A stretch of DNA of 64,000 nucleotides from assembly GCA_025917655.1 (NCBI GenBank), contig CP084619.1, positions 868,001-932,000 of the forward strand, in the 5' to 3' direction. Numbering within the stretch: the first letter of the stretch is position 1; every line of letters begins with the position of its first letter. This DNA comes from Chlorella sorokiniana (Eukaryota > Chlorophyta > Trebouxiophyceae > Chlorellales > Chlorellaceae). A program made the position numbers and the translations under genes. The notes under the pieces are model-generated. The model was not told the DNA's origin. It did not search any database and saw only the letters and a program-made list of their open reading frames with translations. Positions 44,905-57,023 of the stretch are shown here, piece by piece.

Positions 44905-47900
44905 TCATGGGCAGCTGCCCTGCAGGATGAGCATGGGCGCGTTGCGCGTGTTGCGCGCTCGGAACTGTGCCGTGTCCACCTGCACCTTGCCCGCCACCTG
45001 CTGCGGCATCACCACGCTCAGCTTCAGCGTCTTGCCCATGTACTTGTTGAGCTTGGCAGGGTCGAGCGTGACCTTGGCGTACTTGCCCTTGATCTTGGCC
45101 ATCACGAGCCCGTTGAAGGCGCCGCTGCCCACCTGCAAGCACGTGGCGCCGATGTGGGGACGTTGGCGGGTTTGTGGGGGCCAATGGGCAGGGCAGGTTG
45201 TTCAAGCCGTGCAAGTCTTCAGGCTTTCATCTGCTGAGAGCTGTTACTGCCAGCACGCGCACACGCCCGAGCCAGGAGCGCCTCACCTTGACCGGGGTGC
45301 AGGTTTTGATGGGCGGCACACACGGCACGCCGCTCTTGGGGGCGGGCGCAGAGTTATCATACGCTTCGAGGGTGACCCGCGTCAGCTGGGCGGTCGTGCC
45401 TTGTGGGTTGCCCACAGAGCTGATAAACATCCAGAGCTGCGCCGAGGTGAGGCGTGTGGAGGCGGACAGGAAGGACATGTCAAACTCCAGGTTCACCCAG
45501 CGCGCCATGGTCGGGATGTATGAGAAGACCTTGAGCGCGTTGGAAGCTGACGCTGCGTTGCCCTGGATGGTCGTAGGGGTGGAAAGCACACCCTGCGCCG
45601 TCATCGGCACGCTGCCATAGGAATCCTGAAGGGGGCCATGGGTGGGGGTCACTGGCAGAGAAGGAACTAAAGGGCACAGGCCGATGGGCAATGTACCGCT
45701 TTGACCAGCGACGATGAACACAACAGACAGCCTGGCAAGGTCTGCAAACAGGTCACCGTGTTCACAAAGGTGGCAAACGGCACCCGGTTGTTGGGAGGGC
45801 AGCCCTTCACCACCTCGACGTACGTGGTCTGGGACACTGCACCGCGCGACAGGGAGTATCCGGCTCGATTACACCATGGAAAAGCCCCTCAGCTCAGCAG
45901 GCATAGCAGAGGCCCGCCTGCCAGCTGGCAGTGTCCTGGCAGACTATCCCCACCCACCCTTCTGCGTGCCCTGCAGCACCGTGTCCTTGGCCTCTCCGTA
46001 CATCTCCAGCGTGTGCCAGCCAGCCGTGAGCTGCTTCAGGTTGAGGGTGAGGGGCTCCCCATGAAGCCCTGCCCCGCAGGGGTGTACATCATGCCTTGGC
46101 GGTTCACCACCGTGACTTGCTTTGAGGTGCCCTGCAGGCAAGGTGTGCAGAGGCAGGGATGCTTTGTGCTCACTCCAACAGGGCAAGCAGAGTTGCAGGC
46201 CGGCTGCAAGAGAGCGCTTCACGCCTCACCTGCGCCACACGCAGATCCCACCCAGCATTGTGCTGCCCGCTCCACCCCTTTCACTCAGCATGCTCAGCGT
46301 GCCTCACCCTGTCAAAAGCAATAATTGATTTGGTCACGGGGTAGCCCTTGTAGGTGTATGTAGCAGGCGGCGGCTCCACCATGCGCGAGACAAACACGGT
46401 TGTGCGCCAAAGCCCTCCAATCGGGATGGTGAAGATGGGGGCGATCTCCAGCTGCATGCCTTGCAGCAAAAGCAGTCAGCAGAGGCATTGAAGCTCTAGA
46501 GAGCAAGCATGCTGGGCGTCGCTGAGGTGCTGGCTGAGTGAACATTTCCCAGGAGGCCCAGGCCAGGACCTGGACCCCTGCTGCCCCACCTGTGTGAACT
46601 GCGTTTTGTCGTTCCAGCCCTTGAAATTCAGCATCAGCTGGTCGGGGTTGCTGTACTCGCAGTAGCGGCGGTCGCCAGCAATGCGGTCGCAGGGCTTGGT
46701 CGGCACGTCCACCTGCATTTGCAAAGGTGTCGGGCGGCATTGCCAGCAGAGTCTGAGAGGCGTTGTGCTGCAATCAAGTCTGCAAGGCATTGAAACGTTC
46801 TGCAACGCAGGCAGCACTCCAGGCGGCGGGCTGCAGCCCACCATGACTGGGATCTGGTTCATCAGCTGGATGGACAGGTACTTGGGACTCTTGGGGTTCT
46901 TCTCTGCGACCAGGCCCTGCTTGAACACGTGCTCGTTTGTCATCAGCTCAAACTGGACGGAACCGGTGGCTGGCACGGCCGTCAAGTCGTAATTCATGCC
47001 ATCGCTCCACGCGCAGGAGCGGTTGCCGGCGGTCCAGGTGCCTGGGGCGGGAGGCATCGTGCCATACTGCGCGGTCCAGCTGTCCTTGAAGTCGAGGGCC
47101 AGGCAGCTGTGGGCAGCAGCACAGCAGATGGCACCGCGTCATGAATGCAGTTGTCTTACTTGGCAGCGGCACCGTGGTACAGCTTGCAGGACAGCGGTTG
47201 CAATGAGTTGCTGTTGAGGGTGCTGCAACCATGCGGGCAGCCACCACAGCCACACAGCTGCATACCGCACCTGGTTTGGTCGTCGCCCAGGCGCCACTGG
47301 TCGTACAGGCAGCCCACGGGGCCATAGCTCTGTCCTGGGTCCATCAGGCCCTTGCGGTTGCAGTCCATGACCTTGCCGCCGTATGTCACCTTGACGGGGG
47401 TGATGCCTTTGATTTCGATGCTGTCAGGGCGGCGCAGCCGGAACTGGAAGTCGCGGACGGCATCGGGGTTGGCGGCCTGGATGGTGTTGAAGCTCCATGT
47501 GCCCTTGACTGGGATTTTCTGATTGTACGGCATGCATCCCTCCTGGATGGTGGTGCCATGGTTGCCTGTGGCCAAATCAACCCACGAGTATGTGGACCTG
47601 AGGGGTGGCGGGAGGGGCCAGGCGACTGGCGGCAACAATGAAGGCATGTGCCCGCCAACAGCCGCACGGCTCGCAAGCATGACAAAAGTGAAATTAACAA
47701 GGCAAAGCCACAAATGCTTGCCGCGGGCCGCCGCTGAGCAGGCAAGTCCACGGCTTGACCACCCACCGAGTGAATAGCGGCTTGCTGGCGGTGCATCTCA
47801 TCGGATGGGGCTGGAACGACTTGAAAACAATGTAAGGCGGAGGGGCTTCCAAGGCGGCTCCATGGCAGCACCATGCTGACGCTGTGGCGAGCAGCGCCAC

Positions 47901-47921
47901 CAGAAGCAGTGCTGCCGCCAT
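44905..47921 (-). CDS. Secreted protein, possible DNRLRE/CBM96-like C-terminus
   Basis: Not firmly recognised. The ATG at 47921 starts a classic signal peptide (MAAALLLVALLATASAW), so the protein should enter the secretory pathway. Exons from there (about 47595-47270, 47108-46850, 46710-46590, 46455-46306, 46130-46000, 45840-45740, 45626-45286 and 45133-44905) encode short cysteine-bearing segments such as EGCMPYNQKIPVKGTWSF, NRSCAWSDGMNYDLTAV and KPCDRIAGDRRYCEYSNPD, plus LKQLTAGWHTLEMYGEAKD. The C-terminal part alternates hydrophobic beta strands (WVNLEFDMSFLSASTRLTSA, LTRVTLEAYDN) and closes with VDTAQFRARNTRNAPMLILQ. That ending resembles the DNRLRE/CBM96 carbohydrate-binding fold, where an Arg-rich strand precedes a final APxL strand. 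An extracellular matrix or cell-wall role is inference only. Confidence 0.6.
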
Positions 47922-48592
47922 TCGCACGGAGCGAGGCGGTCTAAAGCCAAGCAAAGGCCCGGCAACTGAGGAGTCGGGAGCTGGTTTGCTCGGAAGTCCG
48001 AGCTTTGATACCGAGCTTGCAGAAAGAGGGCACACTCCTCGCTTGAAAAGGGAGATTTCGAAGGCCCAGTTGGCTTCCCTATACTCCTGACGGATGCCCC
48101 GCTCCCTGACACGGGTCACATCAGGTAAGCCCCTGCCCCATGCCAGGAGCAGCCACATCAAGTTGTCGTCTGACACAGACAAGCATCCCAGTTTGCTCAC
48201 TCCCCAGGCCTGTTATGTCGGCACTGCCATCCCCCATGTGAAGTTGCTGTGTGCTATCCCCAGCAGCCGTCAAACGCAACCAGCGAGAGCCCTGGCGCCA
48301 GTTTGAAGTGCTGATCCACTGCAGCACACACTGGCGGCAGCGTTCCTGCAGCGAGCAGCGAGAACTGGGGGCCTTGGAGTCATCGTACAACTGCTCTCCC
48401 CCTGCAACATCTCCCTTTTGCGCCGCCCCCCGGCCGCGCGTGCAATGGAATCCTACTTCAAAACTGCAAAAGCGTTGGCTGTAGTGTGCCCTTGCAGGAG
48501 GCTGAGGGGGACATAGTAGGTGTGTGACAACGCACAACCAAGAATTTGCATCGTCTTCCTCTGTGTATTGTGGCACCATGTGGGCTGCACCC
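47922..48592. other. Intergenic region between TGD2 and the secreted protein
   Basis: About 670 bases between two minus-strand genes: the 3' region of TGD2 on the right and the promoter and leader of the secreted protein on the left. A minus-strand open frame at 48606-48121 overlaps the TGD2 end and has no recognisable content, so I do not call it. Confidence 0.45.
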
Positions 48593-50565
48593 TCAGTCCA
48601 CAACAATGCGACTCAGTGCCTCGATGAGCTGCTTGAGGTTTGCCGTCACACGTTTGTCGCTGGTGAGCCCACCCAGATCACCTGCAAGGGACGTGGAGGG
48701 CTCAAACTTCCAAGTGAACACTCTCAATCGCAGACCAAGAAGCTCCTGTTCCCATGCCTATCTCCAACGTGCACCCCTGTATAGACATGGCACGTGCCTG
48801 TTATGCGCTCTATGTGCTGCAGCGTTTGGTGAGGGTTTGCACGCTTTCCCGCAGCGCCTTGACGTTGTTCTCCGTCAACACCTCTGTCTGCAAGCGCTGG
48901 ATGTCGGCTGCCGCCTCTGCCGCCACCTGCGCTGTTTTCAACAGCAGAATTAGTATGCACAGCATGGCAGCAGGGGCAGCACAGCGCACAGCCAACGCGC
49001 GGGCATTGGCGCAATGCAGGTGCGTGCCTGGGTCAGCGCCTCCACATTGCCCACTAGATTGCCCGCCCGCAGCTCAGTGAGCAATGGCAGGATCTGCGTG
49101 GCGCAAGCAAGGGCGCCAAACAGCTCACAAAGCAGAAGTGCACGCATGCCAAATGCGGACGCCAGCACGTCCAGGACCTCTGTGCCCACCTCATCACTCA
49201 GCTTGACCGCCTGTGTCAGCAGCGGCTTGGCGTCCTCGATGGCCGCCCTGGCCGACTCCATGGCCTCAAACACGCGGTCCACGCCCTGAGTGTCCATCTG
49301 CCGTGCAATCTTGGTGCAAATGTACACAAGGTCATCCAACGCGACGCCTGCGCAGAGGCAACAGAGCTGTGAGGGGCCAGCTGGCAGGCATGATGGGCTC
49401 GATGCGGGCTCCCTCATACATGCCTCCCACCTCGCTCGCCACGGATGCGCCCTTGGTGGCACACCACCAGCCCCTCCTTCTCGCAGTCCTCGTCCAGCGG
49501 GTTGGCTGCACGTCAAGGCAAGGACATGCAGTGGTGCAGGCAGGCTGCAATGACGTGCTACGCACACAGCCCTGCATATCCGTTCCTACCCTTGTACTGC
49601 GGCACGGGCGTCTGGGGAGTAATGTCGATCAGGGGTTCAGCAATCAGGCCACTCTGGTTGGCTTCAATAAGCGAATTGCGAGGTATGACGGTCGTTGAAT
49701 CTTTCATTTCAACCAACACATCAACCTGCATTGATCAAGCAGAATCATGCAAAGACTATCATGATCTTGGCCGTTCAAGCTCGGCGTTGGGAGCACAAAG
49801 ATTCGACGGACTCGCATTAAGAGATGTACGCACCTTTTCAAGGCTCGGCTGCACCGACAGCACGCCGCCAACGGGCACGCCGCGGATTCGCACTGGCGTG
49901 CCCACCGTGATGCCGCACGCAACCGGGAATTCAAGAATGGCCTGGTAACCCTGCAAGCAGCTCAACGCGCTGTGTCACAAGGTTAACCATGGCATGCTCA
50001 CAGGTTGGGCGCGATGCCACTGGTGAACCCACGTGACCAGCGCTGTTCACAAACCTGGCCTCGCCGCCCAAGCTGCCCACCACGTGCCCAAGCTACCAGC
50101 ATGAGAGCAAAGCCTGCATGAAAGAGAGGCGACTGATACTCCGATCGTCGACGGCACAGCGAACAATCAGCACATCATGCAAGGACAGGGGCGCCACACC
50201 TATGCCTGAAAACACAAAGAGGCCGACGCCACCCTGCACCAGGCTGGTGCGCCCAATGCCAAAGTCTCGCAGCGGCTTCAAGATGTTGGAAAGTAGTCCA
50301 GGTTTGTTCTGCTCTTCATTTTCGCTGTTACTTCCGCTAGGAGACCCTCGCTCGCTGTGGCAGCACGCCACAGCCGGCAACGGCGGGCGCTTGGCAGCGG
50401 CCCCTGCGCCGTGCTGCCAGCCGCTACCCACTGAAGTTGTGATGGTAAATTAGTGCCCGTGCATCGTGAGCTTGCAGCTTGAAGCCAGCGGCAGCTCCTG
50501 GGTGTGCTAGGTAGCGTTGAGCCGCCTAGCCTTTTCACAGGCTGTTGCAGCAGCCCGGCCCGCAT
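48593..50565 (-). CDS. TGD2: TGD2-like MCE-domain lipid-transfer protein of the chloroplast envelope
   Basis: TGD2 is the substrate-binding subunit of the TGD1-2-3 ABC transporter that imports ER-derived lipid into chloroplasts; it binds phosphatidic acid. A membrane segment, LVQGGVGLFVFSGIG, is followed by the MCE domain: YQAILEFPVACGITVGTPVR and IRGVPVGGVLSVQPSLEK, then VIPRNSLIEANQSGLIAEPL and IDITPQTPVPQYK. This matches plant TGD2 nearly word for word. After it come a helical region (GVALDDLVYICTKIARQM, ARAAIEDAKPLLTQAVKL, LQTEVLTENNVKALRESVQT) and the end, VTANLKQLIEALSRIVVD, stopping at 48593. The ATG at 50565 starts a Ser/Arg-rich likely transit peptide, but its frame does not join smoothly to the exon holding the membrane segment (through about 50430), so either a short intron or a sequence error lies there. 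Confidence 0.88.
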
Positions 50566-51018
50566 TAGGGCTTGATGAGTGCGCCGACAAAAGTGTCAGC
50601 TGTGCTGTCGGGCTCACGGATTTGCGGATGTCGCCAGTTTCCCTCGAAGGCAGGCTGCCCGCGTGGGGTAACAACATTCAGAGCTATGAGCACAGTTCAA
50701 GAGATGGTGGCAAGGAGCCAGCCCTCCGTACTGCACATCGGTGCCGTGCCTTGCTGTCTTCAAGCCGGCGCCGAAGAGCAGGTTAGCACCCAGGCGGCGG
50801 CGAGTTGGCTACTACTGGCGCGGATAACATTGTGCAGCCCCCAAGAAATAAATCATGTGAGATAAAGTAAGAGGACGGGGGCAAAAATGGGCTGACACAG
50901 CTGGGTGTCTGCGGATGCTGGGCAGCCTGCTGGCGGGCAGTAGTTTCAGGGCCAGACAGGGCAATGCATGCCTTGTTGGGCAACATACAGTGTGGAGGGA
51001 TGGCCGGCAGGCTGCAAG
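50566..51018. other. Intergenic region between the GT77 gene and TGD2
   Basis: About 450 bases between two minus-strand genes, holding the GT77 3' region and the TGD2 promoter. No gene, repeat or clear TGTAA seen. Confidence 0.4.
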
Positions 51019-54000
51019 CTATGTGAACTGCCCCGCGATGGCGGCTGCGGTGGCATTGCGCATGAACTGGCATGGGTGGTTAGGCCAGGCCGTGAACTCT
51101 GCTGTCGCTTTATCCACTTGGTCGCAATACGTTGGCATGGGGAACTCCGGCGCCACCCACTCCGTATAACCTCCTGCGCCAGAGGTTTTGCATTGAGTAG
51201 GGCGAAGGCTGACATGCAATGCTGGCTGGGAGAGCGGGAAGGCCGTGCCAACCGCAGCGCTGCCGACCGCACAAACGCTACGCTGCACCAGCCCGGCCTA
51301 AGTGCAGCATGGCATGAACAGCACAGCGCCTCGCGGCACACACGACGAGAAGGGTGGCGGTAGCTGGTACGCAATGCCGTTCCAGGCAGCCGTCCGCGAC
51401 TGCGCATAGCAGCACCAGTAAAGCTCCTGGGTGGCGTTGGCAAACAGCAGGTCAAATGCCCGGCCGTCAACCGCCGTGGCAAAGCCCTCCAGCGCTCCCG
51501 GGCGCAGGTTCCTACGGCACAGGGTGTGGGAGCAACAGGTGCGGCGTTGGGTGGGCAGAGCACAACCTCGCCCTCACCACTCTTCCAGGACAACAGTGCT
51601 CGTCTGTGTCAGCAGCCCAGGCTAACTGCCTCCAAGCACACCACACTCCCTCCAGACTGCGGCCGCACGTTAATGTGATGGCAGGAGCATCTTGCAAGGG
51701 CGCCAATGCTTCCAGCACGTCCCTCTGCCTCATGCGTGGCCACAACGCGCTTGTGGGTTTGCCAGGTTGTGCGTCTATGCCGCCATTCACGGCCGCCTGC
51801 GCAGCCAGGCGGGGCGGCCGGGCCGGCAGCATGGGCACTTGAGCCTGCCAGCGCCGCACCGACTCAGGCACCTGCAACACAGCGGGAGTCCAGGAGGGGT
51901 GGGGTGGGGTGGGGTGGGGCGCGATGGGGAGGCTGGGGGCGCCGGCAGGGGCGGCACGAACGCGTGCACTCGTGGTAGAGCCCTGCATTCCAGAAGCATT
52001 GGCAACAAGCCCACCAACAGTCATGCCAATATTTGGCTGCTCAGCACACACACGGGCATGCTAAGTGCCCAGCTGTGGCACTGGCTGCACGGGAGAAGTG
52101 TGTGCTCGTCACCTGAGGCAGCTGCAGGAAGCCGGGCATGCGATAGTCAACGCCGGCAGCCTCCATATGCGGGATGTGGAACACAAAATCGGCAGGGCAC
52201 TCAAAGGGCAGGCGCAGGTCGCTGCCCCTGCAGGGAGAGCACGGCGGGTGGGGAAGGGGCAGGGATCAGGCCGACGGTTTGCCTTGGAGGTGATGAAGAA
52301 AAGCAGCTGCGTGGCAGCAGCTGTGCACACTGCTGGTGCGCATAAACGAAAGTTACCTGATTTTGCAGCGCTCCACCACATGCGGCGTCCAGTCGTAGTC
52401 GCACCAACACCAGCTGGCGGGCAGCACCAGCGTGCGGTTCAGCAGGCGCGCCATTGCCAGTGCATCCCTGCATGTGTGTGTGCGCAAAGAGCCTGGCTGC
52501 CAGTGTGCAAGCAGTCCTCCGCACAGCAGGTGCATCGCACTGTGATCATCTTGCATGTACCCCGCCTGCAGCCCTCCCCCAACCTCCCTCGCGCGCGCAC
52601 ACACACACCATCATCATCACACACCCACACACGCTGACGCCCCCTGAACACCTGAACAGTGCTATCTGGTAGTTGACAGCCACGTACTGCTTGTACAGTG
52701 GGGCCATGGCGCCGCCAAAGCGCTCAACCGCCAGCTCCTCCACAACCCGCCGCACGTCGTGGGTGTACGTCAGGTAGCGAGCGCCGGGGGTCGTAATACT
52801 CAGGACCATCCAAGAACCACACGCCAAGCTCCCTGCGCAAGCAAACGGGGTGGCCCGGATGAGGCGGCCGCAGCACAGTAGGAGGCATGCATCCAGCCTG
52901 TGATCCCACATGGCAGAGGCCATCCTATCCCTGTGGCCTTCAACTCGTGTTTGACTGCAACCGACCACAACCGCGCTGGCGCTTCCCCAGAATGCCAACA
53001 AGCCCACTAGCCCCACCTCCCTCACAGCAACGGCTTGCCTGAACCGAGCCCTTTTGCCTGCCTGATGCATGGCAACCGCGTACCGCTGAAATGTGGCATG
53101 CACCACGAAAGGGTCAATGCCATGCCTGCACACAACCATATGGGCAGCATGGGGGCGAGCCAGGCCGGCAGTGGGGCCTGCGATAAGCCTTGCTGGCGGG
53201 CCCGGGCAGCCAATTTCTTGAGCGCGCCCCCACCCCCACTGGCTTCCCCACCCCACCCACCCACCCGCCACCACCACACAACACAGGTCCCTGGGCACCA
53301 TCAACTAGAGCCACCCACCGACCCACAAACACATACCTCCAGGGCAGGCGCTGCACAAACGCAACATGGCCGCTTGAGAAGCGCGCCACCGGCAGGGGGT
53401 GTAGACGCAGAGTGTCGTTTGGGGCCCAGCTCATTAGCAGCACTCGCTCATCTTCGGGTGCCGCCACCGCGGGCGGCCCGCAAAGGTCGCGTCCAGCACC
53501 ATGTTGAGTGCCAGCTGGTCGGTGATGCCCAGGGTGGCATTCGTGGCGGTCTGGAAGGTGCAAAGGGGGTGGTGTATGTGTGTGGGTGGGTGGGTGGGGG
53601 TGGGGGTGTGTGGGTGGGGGTGGGGGGGGGGTGGGGGCGGGGGAAGATGCACAGCATGTAAAAGTGTAAGCGACAGACCAAGGAGGGGGAACCAGCACGC
53701 TTTGGCCGAGCACGAAAGGAGAAAGGCACAACAAGCGCATGGCGGCGGCCAATGCCTCACCACCACCGTGGCGCGGTCCGGGTCCAGCAGCTTGTCCCGC
53801 CACCGTGCCAACAGCAGCCGTCCCGCCGGGCTGTTGCGTACTGCAAACACGCCTGTGTTGAAGGCGCGGCCCCAGCTGTTGCCCGGAATGTGCCCGCACC
53901 GCGGCTGAAAGTGTGCCGGCTTCCAATCAACCTCCACCTGAGCAGATGGGGGTGGGGGTGCGGGGCGGCGCGGCAAGGGTCAGGCCATAGCTTGAGCATC

Positions 54001-55282
54001 AGGCTGAACGAACAGACTTGTGGCTAACAGCCAGCCAGTTTAGGCGGTACACGGCAGGCAGTTGCATCTGGTCTGGGCGTGCACCCACGCACACACAGCC
54101 GCTAGCAGCTACGGCATTTGGCTCCGCAGCCCCACGCCTCCTGCCGCAACATGCAGGGGCACCGCTGCTGGCCGTGCTGCCTCCCCGTCACTTGTAGACA
54201 CGACAGATCAGATCATCAAAGAACTCAAGACACAACAAACACGCCCAAGCACATGGACGCCAACCTGGTGGGACAGGCAGTCTGTGGAGATGTAAAAATC
54301 AGCGGTACGATGCAAGCCCAAATAGCTGCTGGGGTCGCCCAGCCACGTTGTGTCTGCAGCAGGAACAGGAAACACACTCGTGCGGCCCATTTGCAACCGT
54401 CCTGGCAGCAAGGCGCAGGGACTGCCGACACGCCTGCTGGACTGTGTCCTGCCACCGCCGGAAAGCGCATCCCCTTGATGTGCGGATGTTGGCCAGCGAT
54501 GCAAGCGGCGGCGGCCCCCGCCCTGCCATCCCCCTCCCACACACACACATTCTCCCTCTGCCCCCAAAGTAAAAGCGATCAACAGTAAAGATAATACCAT
54601 TCACACAGCCAAACCCTACACTCCAGATCTGCCACCATCAAGCTTAGTAAATCAGCCACCCACCTGAATCCGATACCATGACCATGCCCAGCTGCATTTC
54701 TTCCAGCATGGTCAGCACCAACTGCACCTTGGTGGCCCCCATGGATCGGAAGGTGCGGAAGTCGGCTCGGAAGAAGGACGAGTTGCCGCGCACCAGCGCA
54801 GACACATCCAGGTGAGCCCAGCCGTGCTTGCGGCACATTTCCACCATGCCCGCATCCAGCGCCCCCACCAGGAAGGGCAGGCCCAAGCGCTGCACGCTGA
54901 GCACCCAATTGGTCACAAAGGGGGCAAAGGCGGCGTTGCCAAATGTGATGAAAGCGAGGTGTGCGTTGCGCACTGCCCCCAGCGCCGCGTTCGCTCCCGA
55001 CTGAGGACTGCGGCGTTGCTCCTCCCCAAAGAGGCTGTCTGCCACGCTACCCTTGCCATCCACGCAGCTGCAGTAGGAACAACAGAATGCGGGAAGGTGA
55101 GGTGCAGAAGGAAGAAGGCGTTGCAACCTTTGGCAGCGTACCAAAAGGCGCCCCCTCAATCACCTGCTCCAAGGGCGCAGCAGCAGTTGCAATTCCACCA
55201 GCGCAACCAATGCCAAAAGCAAGGGCACCAGGCCTCTGAGCGATCGGCGATAAGTCGGTCCCTGTGGCCTGAAAAGCCGCAT
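51019..55282 (-). CDS. XEG113: GT77 arabinosyltransferase, XEG113-like
   Basis: XEG113 adds arabinose to the hydroxyproline-linked arabinosides of extensin-type wall proteins in the Golgi. The ATG at 55282 opens MRLFRPQGPTYRRSLRG and a signal anchor, LVPLLLALVALVELQLLL. The nucleotide-sugar domain follows: HLAFITFGNAAFAPFVTNW, LPFLVGALDAGMVEMC, then VMVSDS joined across an intron to DTTWLGDPSSYL, making the catalytic DxD as DSD. Next are AFNTGVFAVRNSPAGRLLL, TLGITDQLALNMVLD, ARFSSGHVAFVQRLPW, FVVHATFQRY, VWFLDGPEYYD, VAVNYQIALFR and MARLLNRTLVLPASWCWCDY, the order seen in plant XEG113. The tail, ending NATAAAIAGQFT at 51019, is poorly conserved. Substrate assignment is by family only. Some exons near 52700-52830 and 53450 carry frame changes that look like small sequence errors. 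Confidence 0.86.
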
Positions 55283-55915
55283 GCTGTATAAGCGGGGCCC
55301 TCAGCGTGGCCCTCAGCGTGGCACCCCAAAGGGCACCAGTGGCTGCCCCGCCAAGTGACGGCGGCGCCCACAGCCAACCAGGCGCACAAGGTCACGGCTG
55401 TTCTCTTCCTCCCACAAGACCCCACTGACACAACAATTTTGCGGCGCTAGCGCGCTATTTGCCGCTGCGGACAGTCATGATACCGCCTGGTTGCGGTGGA
55501 CCCTGAAAGTGGGAAGGGGACCGAGATCGGCCCAAGGAGTGCAGAAGGGTTCTTCTGAACAGGGCAAAACTGTTACCGTTGAGCACACCGAGAGCGGAGG
55601 TACATAATTCCTCCAGCAGTACAGTGGAGAGTATTCAATCGGTGGCTCCAATCGCGGCCGTGACGGTACTGATGACATTGCAATTCTACCTGTCGACAGG
55701 CGAGGACACTGGGGAACGAGCATGGCCAAGATCCGTTATGGCCAAAGAGAAGAAGAGTGCGTGCTTCTAAGCATTGAAGCTGTAACTTCGCCGCTTTATT
55801 CATTTCATGGCGCTACACGGTAATCGTCTCTCCACTCCCAGTGTGCGCAGGTTCCCGTGGACGTGTACGCTCGTCTTCGCTGCAGGCCTGCGCTGTCGGC
55901 TTCCTTGCTGGCACC
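55283..55915. promoter_or_regulatory. Divergent region upstream of the GT77 and TylF-like genes
   Basis: It holds the GT77 promoter and probably the promoter and an unresolved first exon of the plus-strand methyltransferase. A hydrophobic stretch (VAPIAAVTVLMTLQFYL, about 55640-55695, plus strand) could be an N-terminal anchor exon, but I could not join it in phase. Confidence 0.35.
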
Positions 55916-56949
55916 ATGCGAGGAACGACAGGCGATTCTTTGTTTTCGCTTAAATCTAGGGCCACAAACGCGTCCAGCACCTCAGCAGGTGGCTGTTGCG
56001 CCTGGAACCCGTTCATGCTGACGGAGGCAGCTCAGCGAGCTGTGCTTGACAGTATGAATATTGAAGTCAACACCTTAGTTGGCCACCCAAGGCGCCAGTT
56101 GACCGTCCAGCTTGCATGGGGGCGCTGGAGCAGGTGAGCGCGCGACTATGGACTATGGAGTCATCCTGCTCCCGCCGCCCGGCCATGCCCTGCCCCCGCT
56201 GCTCTATTCCTTTCACGTTACTCTCCTGCCCGCCTCCTTGCAAGAAAAGGGAGTTGCAGGTGATTTTGTGGAGACAGGAGCCTACCTTGGCGGCATGACG
56301 GTGCTCATGTTAAAGGCATGCTTCAAGCTAATTTTGAGCTCCAGGTTAACGGCCATCAATGCTCTCAACCCCGTCGCGCTGTCCTTTCCCTGCAGGCCTT
56401 GCAAGATGGAGATCCCATGGCAACCAGAAAAATGTGGGCCGCCGACTCTTTTCAAGGGCTGCCCGATCTGGTGGCCCAGGATGCGGGCATCGGCTCCAAG
56501 GGCCTTTTTGCCACGACCCGCGATGCGTTCAACAATCAGATAAACACAGCAGTGGCCACACTGAACTTGACACACATGGACCAACGCCTGCAAGTGCTGG
56601 AGGGCTGGTGCGCAATCTTGCAAAGTTCTTCTGGGTTGAAGGTCGTCAATCAACTGCCTTTTGCATCCCTGCTTGGTGAGTTGCAGGTTTAATGAAACCC
56701 TGCCAACTGCGCCGATCGACAAAGTGGCCTACTTGAGGCTGGACGGACAAGGTCTCTCCTGGCGGCGTGATTTATGTCGACGACTACGGCTCATTCACGG
56801 GCTGCAAAGCAGCTGTGGACGAGTTCAGGCAGAAGCATGGAGTGCAGTGCCCGCTGTACACGTCAGCACTTCCAGAGCAGGGCCTGGTGGGGGTGGCTGG
56901 GGGAAGTGCTACCTGGGAGAGCGCATGGTGGGTCAAGCCAACCTGCTGA
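55916..56949 (+). CDS. TylF/MycF-type O-methyltransferase, probably defective or misassembled
   Basis: The TylF (macrocin O-methyltransferase) family transfers methyl from SAM, mostly to sugars. Recognisable parts: EKGVAGDFVETGAYLGGMTV (SAM-binding start, about 56245-56310), MWAADSFQGLPD (56430), FNETLPTAPIDKVAYLRLDG (56690-56750) and GGVIYVDDYGSFTGC (about 56760-56800), ending at 56949. Exon ends by phase: 56315 (GC donor, intron 56316-56395) and about 56608. Between RLDG and the VSPGG segment the family normally has some fifteen residues with a DxYxST motif; here they are absent and the frame changes. That looks like an internal deletion: a decaying gene or an assembly gap. The start is tentative: the ATG at 55916 gives a weakly convincing N-terminus, and a true first exon may lie further left. 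Confidence 0.6.
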
Positions 56950-57014
56950 CAGGCGCCCACTGACTTGACCTTTCCAATGTCAATTGTTTCATGCACAAGA
57001 TGCCAATCCTGATA

Positions 57015-57019
57015 TTACA
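57015..57019 (-). terminator. TGTAA poly(A) signal of GCP3
   Basis: Reads TGTAA on the minus strand a few bases after the GCP3 stop, in the gap of about 75 bases between two convergent genes. Confidence 0.5.
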
Positions 57020-57023
57020 ACAT

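Noticed and set aside
48121-48606. Minus-strand open frame between TGD2 and the secreted protein
   Set aside because: It overlaps the TGD2 C-terminal exon in another frame and has no recognisable motif.
53570-53645. G-rich GTGGGTGGG tract as a regulatory element
   Set aside because: It lies in a GT77 intron and looks like a simple repeat. It could form quadruplexes, but nothing in the sequence points to a function.
55813-56016. Minus-strand ATG frame starting MNGFQAQQPP
   Set aside because: It overlaps the likely 5' part of the plus-strand methyltransferase and resembles no known protein; low confidence either way.
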